DNA of 64,000 bases from Edaphobacter sp. 4G125 (GCF_014274685.1 NZ_CP060393.1:682001-746000); one strand, 5' to 3'; shown: positions 34,001 to 43,250, counted from the stretch's first letter. Program-made: numbers and translations. The notes: generated from the letters alone by a model not told the origin.

Positions 34001-35068
34001 TTGATTCTTCGTCGCATGCGCTCTCTCTTAACGAAGAGTGTCCCGCGATGGAGAAAAATTATCGAGTGCATTATGTTGTGCTTGATTCTTCTTGTTACAG
34101 CGGCGATCGCAGGGAGCAGCTCGTTTAACGCAATTGCGATCCGCCATTTCTGGTCGTCACACCCGCCTTCTGGACAGTTCGTCCAGGTAAACGGGCGCAG
34201 AATGTACATCAATTGCACTGGTAGCGGATCCCCCACTGTCATCCTTGATGCTGGCCTGGGGAATGACTCTACAACTTGGGGAGAAATCCAGCCAGTACTT
34301 TCAAAGACTACCCGCGTTTGCTCTTATGACCGCGCGGGATTCGGTTGGAGCGATCCACAGCTAGTGCCTCGCGACGCAGATCACATCGCAGATGAGTTGC
34401 ACCAAATGCTATTTCAGGCCGATGTTACTGGCCCGATCATCCTCATGGGACATTCCATCGCCGGGCTTTATGTGCGTGACTATGCCACGCGCTATCCAGA
34501 TAATGTAGTTGGAATGGTATTGATCGATGTATCGACGCCATTGCAGGATCAGAATCCTGCTTTCAATACTGGGTCAAAAGGACCTCCGTCATGGCTTTAT
34601 AGAGCAGCAATGATAGCCGGCATTCCACGTCTCATTGGAATGTGTTCGCCTTCGGCGCAAGGTGCGAATGCTGATTTCAGAAAATTGCGGGCTGAAGACA
34701 TCTGCCGAATGCATTACAGCGCTATGTCCGGAGAGCTGGACAGTTTCCAGGCATCTGGGGAAGAGACAGTCCATACCGGGCCTTATGGCTCCCTTCCAAT
34801 TCTGATCATCTCGCATGATCCTGCCAAAGTGCTGGTTAAATCGCATTCCACGAAACAAGAGATTGATAGGCAAGATGCGTGGACTCAGATGCAGGAAGAC
34901 CTGAAAAAACTCTCAACAAGAAGTCAAAGAATTATCGCGAAAGACAGTACGCATAACGTAATGATTGACCGTCCGGACTTAATCGAGAACAAGGTGACTC
35001 TGTTCATCGAAGAGGTCCGTGGCCACGCTCTACAGCTTACAAAATACGGTGATACAACAACGGAGTGA
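34001..35068 (+). CDS. Membrane-anchored alpha/beta hydrolase
   Basis: A hydrolase of about 355 residues with the nucleophile Ser152 in LMGHSIAG, the oxyanion-region SYDRAGFGWSD and a late histidine in AKDSTHNVMID. One transmembrane helix (about residues 22-38) places the enzyme outside the inner membrane. The start is doubtful: the TTG at 34001 and the ATG at 34016 lack a ribosome site. The frame stays open upstream to a stop at 33932, and from a CTG at 33938, preceded by GAGGTGAT, it would encode a second hydrophobic helix (SPAIILLVGILIIWLILRRM). Substrate unknown. Confidence 0.8.
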   Translation: MILRRMRSLLTKSVPRWRKIIECIMLCLILLVTAAIAGSSSFNAIAIRHFWSSHPPSGQFVQVNGRRMYINCTGSGSPTVILDAGLGNDSTTWGEIQPVLSKTTRVCSYDRAGFGWSDPQLVPRDADHIADELHQMLFQADVTGPIILMGHSIAGLYVRDYATRYPDNVVGMVLIDVSTPLQDQNPAFNTGSKGPPSWLYRAAMIAGIPRLIGMCSPSAQGANADFRKLRAEDICRMHYSAMSGELDSFQASGEETVHTGPYGSLPILIISHDPAKVLVKSHSTKQEIDRQDAWTQMQEDLKKLSTRSQRIIAKDSTHNVMIDRPDLIENKVTLFIEEVRGHALQLTKYGDTTTE

Positions 35069-35914
35069 TCAGGTAGGTAGGTAGGAGTGGATACCAAAGA
35101 CGATTAGCGCTGTCACGGCTCCCATCAAGACATCGAGTGCATAGTGATAGCGTCCGACGACAGCTCCGAGAGAGATCAGCACCGCGATCACCAGAAAGAT
35201 CGCTCCGAGCCATAGAGAGTGATGGAGCAGCACAAGCGCGATGGCAAAGGCCGAAGCTACGTGTGCGCTGGGAAACGAGATGGCATGGATGCTTCCGTGC
35301 TTCAGGATCCAGCGATTAAAGACGCGGCCTTTATTTGCCTCTTGGCCTCGTTCCGCAGACATCGGTGGCTCGCCTGAAGGCGCGCGCGGCGGAAATGCTG
35401 GAACCAGGGGCGTGATCGCGTAACAAAGATAGGTCGAGATAAGAAGTACAAACCAGAATTCGTCGATCTTCTCACGCAGCCCAGCAGCATAAACAGCGAT
35501 GAGCGCGAGCGGAACCAGCGGATAGCAGGAGAGGTATGCCATCTCCAGAACAAAGCCGATCGAGTTGCGCTTCGTGCCAGATCGTGAAGAGATATTGGGC
35601 AGCAGCCAACGATCGAAGGCTTCGAGCCGGTTCTGGACCTGCGGATTCGGCCCAAGAAAGAACTGCCCGGTCTGCCAGTAGGGAACAAGAAAGAGCGCGC
35701 CGGTAACAACGTCGAGTAGGGTTAGAAAACTGTCGTGCGATAGATGCGGTTCTGCGAGATGCACAAAGGCGATGACAAGGAACGCCACAACCGCAAGCGC
35801 AGAGACTTTCCATCTGCGGCTCATAGGTAAAGGTCGAGGCGTAAATGCCGTTGCCCAGGCTGCAACCGTAAAGACAGCGGCAAAGCCGATTTGAATCCAC
35901 TCGGAGGTGCGCAT
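35069..35914 (-). CDS. PAP2-family membrane phosphatase
   Basis: A 281-residue polytopic inner-membrane protein with six or more helices. The phosphatase motifs are visible: FPSAHVASAFA (motif 2, the PSAH histidine) and GRYHYALDVLMG (motif 3, R-x-H-Y-x-x-D). The family acts on lipid phosphates such as phosphatidate or undecaprenyl diphosphate; the N-terminal extension and YAITPLVPAFPPRAP loop resemble inositol-phosphorylceramide-synthase-like members. The start at 35914 (MRTSEWIQI) has an AAGGAG twelve bases before it; an ATG at 35959 with AAGGGA is an alternative. The open frame continues far beyond, antisense to asnS, but that part is not protein-like. Confidence 0.85.
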   Translation of the reverse strand: MRTSEWIQIGFAAVFTVAAWATAFTPRPLPMSRRWKVSALAVVAFLVIAFVHLAEPHLSHDSFLTLLDVVTGALFLVPYWQTGQFFLGPNPQVQNRLEAFDRWLLPNISSRSGTKRNSIGFVLEMAYLSCYPLVPLALIAVYAAGLREKIDEFWFVLLISTYLCYAITPLVPAFPPRAPSGEPPMSAERGQEANKGRVFNRWILKHGSIHAISFPSAHVASAFAIALVLLHHSLWLGAIFLVIAVLISLGAVVGRYHYALDVLMGAVTALIVFGIHSYLPT

Positions 35915-36001
35915 GCAGAGAATTCGCTCCTTGATTCCGATTCTGGCGGGCGAAGCCATTATCCCTTGTAACTGGGACTTCCGAGTAAACTCAATATTGC
36001 T

Positions 36002-37351
36002 ATGTCCAGTGAAGTCGCTACGGTACCTGTTGTCACTATCGCCACTATCGGCCAGCATGAGGGCCAGACCATCACCCTGCGAGGATGGCTGTACAACATC
36101 CGTTCCTCGGGCAAGTTGCTCTTCCCCACCTTCCGGGACGGCACGGGAACGATCCAGGGCATCGTACCCAAAGCTGCTGTGCCCGAAGAGGTCTTCAATA
36201 CCCTGAAAGAGCTGCAGCTTGAATCCTCGTTGACCGTCACTGGTAAGGTGCGGGCTGATTCGCGCGCGCCCTCCGGTTACGAGCTCGACGTCGAAGACAT
36301 CCACGTCATCTCACCCGTTTCCGCTGACGATCCCTTTCCGATCACGCTCAAGGAGCACGGCGTCGACTTCCTGATGGAGCATCGTCACCTCTGGCTGCGT
36401 ACTCCGCGCCAGTCCGCCATCCTGCGCGTGCGCGCCACCATCATGCGCGCAGCGGCCGAGTACTTCGACACCAACGGCTTCATCCGCACCGATCCGCCGA
36501 TCCTGACGCCGAATGCATGCGAAGGCACCAGCGAGCTCTTCGAGATGGACTACTTCGACGACGACAAGGCCTACCTCACCCAGTCCGGCCAGCTCTACAT
36601 CGAAGCTACCGCGCTTGCGCTCGGCAAGGTTTATAGCTTTGGCCCCACATTCCGCGCCGAGAAGTCGAAGACCCGCCGCCACCTCACCGAGTTCTGGATG
36701 ATCGAGCCTGAGGTTGCGCACCTCGAACTCAGCGGACTGATGGACCTCGCCGAGAGCTTCATCACGCACATCGTTACTCGTGTGCTCGAATCGCATCGCG
36801 CTGATTTGAAGGTTATCGGCCGCGACGTCTCGAAGCTGGAAGCTATCACTGCGCTCGGGCCGTTTCCGCGTCTGTCGTATGAAGAAGCGCACGCGATGCT
36901 GGAGAAGGCCTACGCCGAGGGCAAGCTGGAGAATCCGCACAAGGACGGCGACGACTTCGGCAGCCCCGACGAGACGTACATCTCAAGCCAATTCGATAAG
37001 CCGGTGATGGTGCATCGCTACCCCGCGGCTATCAAGGCCTTCTACATGCAGCCCGACCCTGCCGACCCCACCAAGGCCCTCTGCCTCGACGTCCTCGCCC
37101 CCGAGGGCTACGGCGAGATCATCGGCGGCTCCCAGCGGGTCGACAACTACGACCTCCTCAAAAGCCGCATCGAAGAACACAATCTCCCACTGGCCGCCTT
37201 CCAGTGGTATCTCGACCTGCGCAAGTACGGCAGCGTCCCCCACGCCGGCTTCGGCATGGGCATCGAACGAGCCGTAGCCTGGATCTGCGGCCTGGACCAT
37301 GTAAGAGAAACGATTCCATTCGCAAGAACATTGAACAGAATTTATCCGTAA
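36002..37351 (+). CDS. asnS: Asparaginyl-tRNA synthetase
   Basis: A 449-residue class IIb aminoacyl-tRNA synthetase. The N-terminal OB fold ([25 protein letters not shown]) binds the anticodon. Catalytic motif 2 is [20 protein letters not shown] and motif 3 is [20 protein letters not shown]. Features of AsnRS rather than AspRS are the short catalytic insertion and the overall length. It charges tRNA-Asn in the cytoplasm. It stands alone, divergent from the PAP2 gene with 87 bases between, and has no evident Shine-Dalgarno sequence. Confidence 0.96.
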   Translation: MSSEVATVPVVTIATIGQHEGQTITLRGWLYNIRSSGKLLFPTFRDGTGTIQGIVPKAAVPEEVFNTLKELQLESSLTVTGKVRADSRAPSGYELDVEDIHVISPVSADDPFPITLKEHGVDFLMEHRHLWLRTPRQSAILRVRATIMRAAAEYFDTNGFIRTDPPILTPNACEGTSELFEMDYFDDDKAYLTQSGQLYIEATALALGKVYSFGPTFRAEKSKTRRHLTEFWMIEPEVAHLELSGLMDLAESFITHIVTRVLESHRADLKVIGRDVSKLEAITALGPFPRLSYEEAHAMLEKAYAEGKLENPHKDGDDFGSPDETYISSQFDKPVMVHRYPAAIKAFYMQPDPADPTKALCLDVLAPEGYGEIIGGSQRVDNYDLLKSRIEEHNLPLAAFQWYLDLRKYGSVPHAGFGMGIERAVAWICGLDHVRETIPFARTLNRIYP

Positions 37352-37678
37352 GGCTTAGGACTTGGTGGATATTTTGAACTCTTTCGTATGCAAGATGGTC
37401 GTCGACAATGGGGGCGCACCATGCATCGCAGATAAGAGGCTTTCCTTGCTATTTGGAAACCGATCATTCGAACCAAGGCTACAAAGGATGACTGGATTTT
37501 TGGTTTCTCTGGAAAGACCCTTGCCAAAAAGGGTATAAATGCGGGAGATGTTCTCACGCGTGGGTACGACGTAACTCACTGTGGGAGAGCCAAAGGTTTG
37601 TCCAAGCTCCAAATCTCCTTATTGGAACAAACCGCGCAAGCTCAAAATCAAGGCATCATAGCCACGATCTTTCAAATT
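37352..37678. other. Intergenic stretch without a recognisable gene
   Basis: Between asnS and the tRNA-like gene. A minus-strand frame of 85 codons is open here (37355-37612) but has no ribosome site and no protein-like character. No repeat or strong hairpin was found. Confidence 0.5.
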
Positions 37679-37770
37679 TGGCGGAGAGAGGGGGATTCAC
37701 ACCCCCGACTGTGTACTAGCACAGTGCCGTGGTTTTGCAGACCACCCCATTTTTACTCTGGCATCTCTCC
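37679..37770 (-). tRNA. Aberrant class-II-shaped tRNA with Cys anticodon (GCA)
   Basis: A 92-base cloverleaf including an encoded CCA. Read on the minus strand: acceptor GGAGAGA/TCTCTCC, discriminator G, D stem CCA/TGG, anticodon stem GTGGT/ACCAC with loop CTGCAAA (anticodon GCA), a 22-base variable region with a six-pair stem (ACTGTG/CACAGT), and T stem GGGGG/CCCCC. U8-A14 and G15-C48 are kept. Oddities: the D loop (GAGTAAAAA) lacks G18G19 and the T loop is TGTGAAT instead of TTCRANY. The long arm, G73 and CCA are serine-like, whereas the anticodon arm is cysteine-like. It may be an allo-tRNA-like or decaying gene. Confidence 0.7.
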
Positions 37771-37780
37771 GTTGAAGGGT

Positions 37781-37820
37781 GCAGGCAGGGAACCCGCCTC
37801 AGAAACGACTCCCTGCCTGC
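37781..37820 (-). terminator. Hairpin between the small unknown gene and the tRNA
   Basis: Perfect 11-base arms GCAGGCAGGGA and TCCCTGCCTGC with an 18-base loop. It lies 38 bases after the stop of the gene at 37859 and just upstream of the tRNA, so it may end that message. There is no T tract. Confidence 0.45.
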
Positions 37821-37858
37821 GCTGCTACACCGGAATATCAAACCCTCCCCGTAAAACT

Positions 37859-38302
37859 CTAAAAAGGTATGTCGTCAGATTTTTCAATCCAGCGGTAAAA
37901 CACTTTTCCGTCCTCTTCTTTTTCGCGAAGGATTTCTGGCGTACTGCTGCCCGCCAAACGAGCAAGTATCTTGTAAATAGAAGCCATAGGCGCAGACAAC
38001 GTACTCATATCGAAGCCTTTTTCGCGCAGCTCGTCATGCACATCCTTGGGAGCCATTCGCTCCTTCGATTTCTCCATCACCCATCGAATTGCGTCTGTAA
38101 TCCCCAAGGTTGCGAGATTCTCTTTTGCAGGAACACCTGCAAGCGGAGCGAGATGGCTCATGATTTCGTTGAGATGCCCGATCTGGGTGTTTATATCGCT
38201 GAGCTCGGCCTCAAGAGTCGCTCTGCGATCCGTGAGCTCCACCTTCTTCATGAACACATTTTTCCAAGTTTCGGCGTAATCAATGTCAGTCGTATCTGCC
38301 AT
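37859..38302 (-). CDS. Small coiled-coil plus winged-helix protein, unknown function
   Basis: A 147-residue protein starting MADTTDIDYAETWKNVFMKK. Residues 20-55 form a heptad-like coiled coil (VELTDRRATLEAELSDINTQ); residues 75-147 look like a winged helix (ITDAIRWVMEKSKERMAPKDV ... MASIYKILARL ... GKVFYRWIEK), reminiscent of HARE-HTH or restriction-system specificity domains. It may bind DNA, but I do not recognise a family. The gene stands alone next to the tRNA and an AT-rich, repeat-bearing region. An in-frame upstream ATG (38377) is less likely. Confidence 0.65.
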   Translation of the reverse strand: MADTTDIDYAETWKNVFMKKVELTDRRATLEAELSDINTQIGHLNEIMSHLAPLAGVPAKENLATLGITDAIRWVMEKSKERMAPKDVHDELREKGFDMSTLSAPMASIYKILARLAGSSTPEILREKEEDGKVFYRWIEKSDDIPF

Positions 38303-38557
38303 GCCTAGGAGAATACACATGTCAGTAGACACTGTAAAGACAAATGCGATTAAGCATCTCGTGAAGGCCATAGACATGACTTGGCAGCGTCTAATGATAG
38401 ACGCCGAATAAGATCTCCAATCACGCAGATAGATATCTAACCGACTTCGTAAGCCTAGTTATTTCTCAAATAAGTACTAGACAGTCAAATCCTCGTCCCC
38501 AAGACTATGAGGTAGACAATGTAGATTTCTTGGGCAGAAGAATGGATATTTGGGCAT

Positions 38558-38695
38558 GGGGGAGATATCGGGCAAAGCCACATGAATATCGGTAAGCTGT
38601 TTGTTTGCAATATTTTAAAGATAAGCCATTTATTTTGTATATTTTGCGGAAAAAAAGGGAGATCGAACGTGAATACCGTTCTCGGCACAGACAGG
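38558..38695 (+). repeat. Direct repeat copy A
   Basis: This AT-rich segment is about three-quarters identical to 39361-39515: both have tgggggaga, then catg...atcggtaag, then caatatttt, an AT-rich core, atattttgc, cgtgaatacc or cgtgaaatacc, and end in tggcacag or cggcacag. The two copies are in the same orientation about 800 bases apart and enclose a broken gene. Confidence 0.65.
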
Positions 38696-38805
38696 CGGGG
38701 TGCCCCACATCTAACCAAACCTACACAATCGGGTGCCCCATCTTCGGCGCCAACGCCGGCTAAGGTGGGTATTCGCGTGAAAGCGCAAACCGCCTTCAGC
38801 CCCCA

Positions 38806-39158
38806 CTAAAAACTAGCCCGCATCTCAACCCGTTCGGCCACCGGCTCCACAATCTTCTCTCGTCCATGCCCCGGATTGATCTCCTTTCGCGTTCTGAGAG
38901 CACCCACTCGCACCAGCTTCAGCACATCCTGCCGCACCGACTTCGGATCGCGCTTCAGGACTGTAGCTAATCCCGTAACGGACAAAGCCTGCTTCCTCGG
39001 AAGCGTTCGACCGTCAGCACCTTTCTCATCTCCAGCGCCGACTCGAAGTTGATCGTCTTCTCCGCAACAACCTTTTCCCCGCGTGCAAGCTTTCCCGCAC
39101 GCTCCTGCGCACGCTTCGCTTACCCCTCAAATCCATCGGTCCGCACCGACAATTTCAT
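38806..39158 (-). pseudogene. Decayed DNA-binding (HVO_A0114-like winged-helix) protein
   Basis: Read on the minus strand from the ATG at 39158, codon 13 is a TAA (39120-39122). The same frame goes on as AKRAQERAGKLARGEKVV...FESALEMRKVL, then loses register near 38990-39005; another frame resumes as ALSVTGLATVLKRDPKSVRQ DVLKLVRVGALRTR and ends ERVEMRASF at the stop 38806. The pieces join into one winged-helix regulator of the type found next to toxin genes. One nonsense and one frameshift mutation make it inactive. No toxin partner remains. It lies between two direct repeats. Confidence 0.7.
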
Positions 39159-39360
39159 GGCCGCTTCTCCAAGAGGAACGCGAGAATATCACAGCACGGG
39201 CATAACATGACCCACCTGCTCAACCCGCCGCGACCAAATTGTTGTCAAGCCCCCGCAAATTCAATCATCCGAATAAAGCCCTCTAAATCAAGCACTTGAA
39301 CAATAAAATAAAGGCTTCAAAACCGACGATGAGTTTCCACCAATTCTCTAAACTTAAAAC

Positions 39361-39515
39361 TGGGGGAGAACTGCCAAACGTCGCATTCAAAGGACATGCA
39401 GAATCGGTAAGTCGTTTATTTACAATATTTTACAAATAAACCATTTGTTTTGAATATTTTGCAGCAAAACAGGGGGAGGGGGTCACACGTGAAATACCAT
39501 TCTTGGCACAGCCAG
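39361..39515 (+). repeat. Direct repeat copy B
   Basis: Second copy of the element at 38558-38695. This copy holds a perfect eight-base inverted repeat, GTTTATTT and AAATAAAC around a 12-base spacer (39414-39441 region), that is degraded in copy A. It ends about 55 bases before the DUF1080 start and may contain its promoter. Confidence 0.65.
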
Positions 39516-39569
39516 CAACCACACACACGCACAAACGTAAGCCGCTCTCACGCGTTACCATTAGTCCCC

Positions 39570-40310
39570 ATGCGCACCCGAACCCTCCTAGCCCTCACTC
39601 TGGCCGCCACCCTCCCTGCCATCGCGCAAGCCCCCAACACCCTCACCGCAGCCGAAAAGGCCCAGGGCTGGCATCTCCTCTTTGATGGCAAGACCTCTAA
39701 CGGCTGGCGCGGCGACCACAGCCCCACCTTCCCCTCCACCGGTTGGGAGGTCAAGGATGGCATGATCTCCGTCACCGAGCATGGCGGCGAAGAGGGCGGC
39801 AACGCCGGGGACATCATCACCACACGCAAGTACGCCAACTTCGAGCTGCTCGTCGACTTCCGCATCACCTCCGGAGCCAACAGCGGCATCAAGTACTTCG
39901 TCGACCCTGACCTCAACAAAGGCCCCGGTTCGGCCATCGGCTTCGAGTACCAGATCCTCGACGACGCCGTGCACCCCGACGCGAAGAAGGGCGTCAACGG
40001 CGACCGCACCCTCGCCTCGCTCTACGACATGATTCCCGCCGCGGCCAACAAGCCCGTCAAGCCCATCGGCGAGTGGAACACCGCGCGCATCGTCGTGCGC
40101 GGAGCCCACGGCGAGCACTGGCTCAACGGCGTGAAGGTCGTCGAGTACGAACGCTTCACCCCCGAGTTCCGCAAGCTCGTCGCCGACAGCAAATATCACG
40201 TCTGGCCCGGCTTCGGCGAGAAGCATGATGGCTATATTCTGCTGCAAGACCACGGCTTTCCCGTCTCCTTTCGGAATATCAAGATTCGCGAGCTTCCTCC
40301 AACCCCATAA
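39570..40310 (+). CDS. DUF1080 (3-keto-disaccharide hydrolase-like) exported protein
   Basis: A 246-residue exported beta-sandwich protein. The signal peptide [20 protein letters not shown] starts at the ATG at 39570; the longer upstream frame lies in the repeat. The DUF1080 hallmarks are [14 protein letters not shown], the [20 protein letters not shown] block and NSGIKYFV. Characterised members of the family act on 3-keto-glycosides or resemble concanavalin-type glucanases. It stands alone after the repeat region. GC content and codon use are clearly higher than in the AT-rich repeats before it. Confidence 0.88.
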   Translation: MRTRTLLALTLAATLPAIAQAPNTLTAAEKAQGWHLLFDGKTSNGWRGDHSPTFPSTGWEVKDGMISVTEHGGEEGGNAGDIITTRKYANFELLVDFRITSGANSGIKYFVDPDLNKGPGSAIGFEYQILDDAVHPDAKKGVNGDRTLASLYDMIPAAANKPVKPIGEWNTARIVVRGAHGEHWLNGVKVVEYERFTPEFRKLVADSKYHVWPGFGEKHDGYILLQDHGFPVSFRNIKIRELPPTP

Positions 40311-40403
40311 GCCTTTCTTCATCTTCTGGGACACTTGGCTGGTATAAGCTAACGTCGCCGACACGGCGCAAGACCAAACTGCTCCCTCTGAAAGGCACGC
40401 ATC

Positions 40404-41687
40404 ATGCCGACTCCGCAGAAGAGCCTCCCCGCCAAGAAGCAACCGAAGCCTCCAACCAAGCCGAAGCCCGGGAACCCGAAGACTCCCCCAAGTCTTCCAA
40501 AGACAAGCAATCCGATCTTTGGCCAGCCTGCGCCATCACCAGATCCGACTGGATTTAAAAATCCTGTCACCGACCAGAAGGATGTCGGGCTACAGGTTGT
40601 CGAAGCTGTTCCTCAACCGGTCAACGGTGCCGTCGAGCCTGTCCTGACACTGGCGCAAGTCTACGGCTCCCAGGGAACAACGATTGTCTCGAACATCCAG
40701 AAGGCCGGCCAGATCGTCTTCCACTCAGTGGGCGACACCGGCAGCGCCAAAGGCCCCGCCACCCAGTCGCTTGTAGCAGATAAGATGGTGACGGACTTCA
40801 GCGAGACCAACTCCGCCGATGTTCCCTCGTTCTTCTTCCATCTCGGCGATCTCGTCTATTACTTCGGGGAATCCAGCTACTACTACGATCAATTCTTCGA
40901 GCCCTACCGACTCTATCCCGCGCCTATCGTCGCAATCCCCGGCAATCACGATGGCGTCGTTTACGCTACTGATCCCGAAGCCACACTTACAGCCTTTCTA
41001 CGCAACTTTTGTGCGCCGTCGTTTGGGCTTTCTCCCGATGCAGGTGGCCTGTTACGCAGCACCATGATCCAACCCGGGGTGTACTTCACCTTTGACTGCC
41101 CCTTCGTTCGCATTCTGGGTCTCTACAGCAATGTTCTGGAAGACCCAGGCGTCATCTCCGACCAGAGCGGCACTTATAAGACGTTGGATTCGCGGCAGGT
41201 TGACTTCCTCACCGCCGCTCTCAAGCGCGTGAAGTCCGACAACTTCACCGGCGCCGTTATTATCGCCGTGCATCATCCTCCGTTTACGGGCGGCTCCGTG
41301 CACGGAGGAAGCCCGCAGATGCTCGCTGACATCGACTCAGCCTGCAAGAGCGCAGGTGTATGGCCGCACGCCGTCTTCTCCGGCCATGCGCACAACTACC
41401 AGCGCTTCACCAGGACGATTAACAACCTGCAGATTCCTTTCCTTGTCGCGGGCAGCGGAGGACATTCGCCGCTCTCCAACATGCGCTCCGCCTATCGCAC
41501 TCCCTACAAGATCGACAACACGTTGACGCTTGAGAACTACAACACCATCGAATACGGTTACATGCGCGTTGTCGTCAATGCGACGACACTTCGTATAGAG
41601 TTCCACACAGCCGCCAGCACTGGAGTCGGCAAGACTCCTATTGATTCAGTCTCGATCGATCTCGCAACGCACATCATCGCCGGCTAA
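40404..41687 (+). CDS. Calcineurin-like metallophosphoesterase
   Basis: A 427-residue phosphoesterase. A lysine/proline-rich start of about 50 residues precedes the metal motifs: GDTGSA, HLGDLVYY, IPGNHDGV, VHHPPFTGG and SGHAHNYQRF, the full set of the purple-acid-phosphatase-like fold. There is no clear signal peptide, although many relatives are exported. AAAGG lies about ten bases before the ATG. Substrate unknown. The gap to the DUF1080 gene is 93 bases, so the two may share a transcript. Confidence 0.9.
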   Translation: MPTPQKSLPAKKQPKPPTKPKPGNPKTPPSLPKTSNPIFGQPAPSPDPTGFKNPVTDQKDVGLQVVEAVPQPVNGAVEPVLTLAQVYGSQGTTIVSNIQKAGQIVFHSVGDTGSAKGPATQSLVADKMVTDFSETNSADVPSFFFHLGDLVYYFGESSYYYDQFFEPYRLYPAPIVAIPGNHDGVVYATDPEATLTAFLRNFCAPSFGLSPDAGGLLRSTMIQPGVYFTFDCPFVRILGLYSNVLEDPGVISDQSGTYKTLDSRQVDFLTAALKRVKSDNFTGAVIIAVHHPPFTGGSVHGGSPQMLADIDSACKSAGVWPHAVFSGHAHNYQRFTRTINNLQIPFLVAGSGGHSPLSNMRSAYRTPYKIDNTLTLENYNTIEYGYMRVVVNATTLRIEFHTAASTGVGKTPIDSVSIDLATHIIAG

Positions 41688-41750
41688 CCTGCATGACAAC
41701 AACGGCAGCAGTTCATCCAGGCTCTGATGCCGTTGTTCTCTGTCCTTTTT

Positions 41751-43250
41751 CTAGTTCGAGCCGATCGCCGGAGGAATCCAATCCCCGTCGAGCACAACCT
41801 GATCCGGCATATACAACCGCAGAAACGCAATGTAACCGCTCTTCGGTGGTGTAGGCAACCAGTTACACTTCTGCTGGACATTCGTTGGTGTAGTTGGCTG
41901 CAGGTAGATATCCAGCGAGCCATCGCTGTTCGGGCACGCTGGATGATTCTGCACCATCGGTATTCCTACGGCATTCCATTCCACCGTCGAATCAGGACTC
42001 GGCACGAGCTTGCCGTTCGCGTCGTAGATCGTCAGCGACCAGAATGCCTTCGAGCTTACCGGCGGAATCCCCTGATTCAGCCCCGGCTTTTTAAAGTGAA
42101 TGACATAGTTCTTGCTGCCGTTTAGCGCATTCCCACTACCGTCGGTCTGGGTATAGCCGTACACCGCATCGACAGCGCGATTGGCGCCTAACGCATCTTT
42201 AGCTACCTCGGCGCGTAGCAAATAGCGAACGCCATAGTTCCCCACATCCAAAGACACGGTCCATCCTGTTCTGGTAGGTCTGGTCGCGATGTTCGTGTCC
42301 AGAATCTTCTTTGCAAGAATGAGCCCCTGCTGGATGCTGTTCAGCTTATCGTCCCGTAGCGTTGTGCAATCAAAGGGTTGTCCTGCAACCACACCCAGCC
42401 TCTTCAGCGCCAGGACTGCGAGGTCATCCTGCTGTTTCACTGGAGGGTTGTAGTACAGCATCGATGCAAGATTGCCGAAGAATGCGCATGCTTCCATGGC
42501 ATCAACTTGCCGTACCGGCGGTGTCACAACATCGCCATAAGGCTGCGTCGACAGTGTGTCCGGGGGAGTGTATGGCTCGCCCTGTTTGTACTTGCTCCAC
42601 GGCGTTAACGTCAGGCCTGGGTAGATGCTGCTCTTGATGTAGTTGATATCTGAATCCGAACCGCTCGTGTAGATACGTCCGATGATCCACATCGAGCTGG
42701 TTGGCATCCTGATGACGTCCACAAAATTGCCTGTAATCAAGGGCTGTTTGTAGGCTCCGCAGTCCGGCCCTACCAGCACATAATCACCTTCCATGCTGCC
42801 CAATCGGGTGCCAGGCGACTGTGCGCTCACTTCGGTCCATCCATCCAGCATCTGCAGGATGAAGAAGCGGCCGCTCATATTCGGAATATGAAGAATGACC
42901 GGCTCCTGACACAGATTCAGAAACGACGAAGCATAAAGTGTAGACGTGCTGGGAAGCACAACTGCAGCAAACGTGGCATCTGGCAGAACCATTTCTTTAC
43001 CGAACTGGTTAAGAGGAGCGCCGCCTAATTTTGTCATTGCATCGGGGACGTTGTTTCCAATCCGCCCGGTGACCCCGAACATCATCAGCGGATAGCCATA
43101 GATGTAGCCCAGCGCGGTGTCTGCAACCACACCCGGAGCAAGGCGCTGAACATCATCCAGGATCGTCGCCTGTCCGAAGGCTCTGAGGCAGGTAACTGTA
43201 GTGGAAAGCGCGATGGCGAAGGTACAAACTGCTTTACACAGTCTGTTCAT
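41751..43250 (-). CDS. DUF1254/DUF1214 exported protein
   Basis: A 499-residue exported protein. The start is the ATG at 43250 (MNRLCKAVCTFAIAL), because GGAG lies six bases before it and the three upstream in-frame codons overlap this ribosome site. The signal peptide ends near residue 27 (RAFGQ). An N-terminal DUF1254 domain (ALGYIYGYPLMMFGVTGR ... ASSFLNLCQEPVILHIPNM) and a C-terminal DUF1214 domain (AFWSLTIYDANGKLVP) are recognisable. The family is widespread and often called a putative membrane or periplasmic enzyme, with no agreed reaction. Confidence 0.88.
   Translation of the reverse strand: MNRLCKAVCTFAIALSTTVTCLRAFGQATILDDVQRLAPGVVADTALGYIYGYPLMMFGVTGRIGNNVPDAMTKLGGAPLNQFGKEMVLPDATFAAVVLPSTSTLYASSFLNLCQEPVILHIPNMSGRFFILQMLDGWTEVSAQSPGTRLGSMEGDYVLVGPDCGAYKQPLITGNFVDVIRMPTSSMWIIGRIYTSGSDSDINYIKSSIYPGLTLTPWSKYKQGEPYTPPDTLSTQPYGDVVTPPVRQVDAMEACAFFGNLASMLYYNPPVKQQDDLAVLALKRLGVVAGQPFDCTTLRDDKLNSIQQGLILAKKILDTNIATRPTRTGWTVSLDVGNYGVRYLLRAEVAKDALGANRAVDAVYGYTQTDGSGNALNGSKNYVIHFKKPGLNQGIPPVSSKAFWSLTIYDANGKLVPSPDSTVEWNAVGIPMVQNHPACPNSDGSLDIYLQPTTPTNVQQKCNWLPTPPKSGYIAFLRLYMPDQVVLDGDWIPPAIGSN

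Noticed and set aside
35915-36304. A long N-terminal extension of the PAP2 phosphatase, antisense to asnS
   Set aside because: The extra 130 residues are not hydrophobic or family-like, and they overlap the start of asnS; the ATG at 35914 fits the family length.
37598-38308. A 236-codon plus-strand frame across the tRNA and the small gene
   Set aside because: It runs through the tRNA and a hairpin, has no ribosome site, and is antisense to a more protein-like frame.
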